Assembly (NCBI GenBank): GCA_910588075.1
Contig: CAJUOS010000073.1
Span: 1-5,628, forward strand
Length of the DNA: 5,628 nucleotides
Direction of reading: 5' to 3'
Origin: an uncultured Erysipelotrichaceae bacterium
Lineage (GTDB): Bacteria > Bacillota_I > Bacilli_A > Erysipelotrichales > Coprobacillaceae
The notes under the pieces are model-generated. The model did no database searches, was not told where the DNA came from, and worked only from the letters and a program-made list of their open reading frames with translations. Position numbers and translations under genes: made by a program. Positions 5,556-5,628 of this stretch are shown one piece after another; position 1 is the stretch's first letter, and each line of letters opens with the position of its first letter.

Positions 5556-5628
5556 AAGAAAGGAGCTCAAGACCAATGTCATTAAGTTAAGTGTTTGATG
5601 ATATGTGAGGAGTTCATGTAAAATGGGC
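5556..5628 (+). other. Downstream edge region with two ribosome-binding-site-like sequences, no complete gene
   Basis: AAAGGAG (5558-5564) precedes an ATG at 5576 that opens only MSLS before TAA. A second site GAGGAG (5607-5612) precedes ATG at 5616, which is followed at once by TAA, and another ATG at 5623, 10 bases from the site, which could begin the next gene but shows only two codons before the window ends. No terminator hairpin follows uppP. The function of this stretch cannot be decided from what is visible. Confidence 0.3.

Noticed and set aside
1..5628. CRISPR array, tRNA or rRNA gene, transposase, toxin-antitoxin or phage gene
   Set aside because: No regularly spaced repeats, cloverleaf, rRNA-like stretch or matching protein was found on either strand. 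Nearly all sequence is explained by housekeeping genes and their leaders.

Overview
The window comes from a low-GC Gram-positive (Firmicutes/Bacillota) chromosome. The evidence is strong AAGGAGG-type ribosome binding sites, T-box leaders, an Spx regulator, an exported YkuD protein with fibronectin-type repeats, and strongly AT-rich third codon positions. A gut member of the Erysipelotrichia/Coprobacillaceae kind would fit, but that placement is inferred from overall style and not from a marker gene. TGA and TAG behave as normal stops.

Layout from left to right. The left half is read leftwards. Positions 1-331 hold the 5' part of aroF (DAHP synthase, first step of aromatic amino acid synthesis), cut by the window edge. 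Upstream of it, 332-691 is a complete T-box leader with its own promoter and terminator; its specifier reads as UUC (Phe). Next comes an exported L,D-transpeptidase-like protein (692-2137) and an Spx-type redox regulator (2214-2690) with an unusual cysteine-rich C-terminal tail. A divergent intergenic region (2691-3030) carries back-to-back promoters and a second T-box leader (specifier UGG, Trp) that controls trpS (3031-4020). trpS converges on a YjbA/UPF0736-like gene (4035-4601, minus strand) across one shared palindromic terminator that contains both stop codons. A short AT-rich divergent spacer follows, then uppP (4716-5555, plus strand), which recycles the undecaprenyl carrier lipid. The last 73 bases hold no complete gene.

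Two themes run through the window. The first is aromatic amino acid supply and use: aroF and trpS are each governed by a tRNA-sensing T-box, and the base facing the tRNA discriminator differs between the two leaders as the proposed tRNAs require (U for A73 of tRNA-Phe, C for G73 of tRNA-Trp). The second is the cell envelope: the YkuD protein and UppP both act on peptidoglycan or its lipid carrier, although they lie apart and show no common control. The closeness of spx, trpS and a yjbA-like gene recalls the Bacillus subtilis neighbourhood, which suggests an old core arrangement and not an acquired island.

I see no mobile element body, CRISPR array, tRNA or rRNA gene, and no convincing undescribed multi-gene system. 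The most interesting points are the cysteine tail on Spx, the paired T-boxes, and the economical sharing of terminators.
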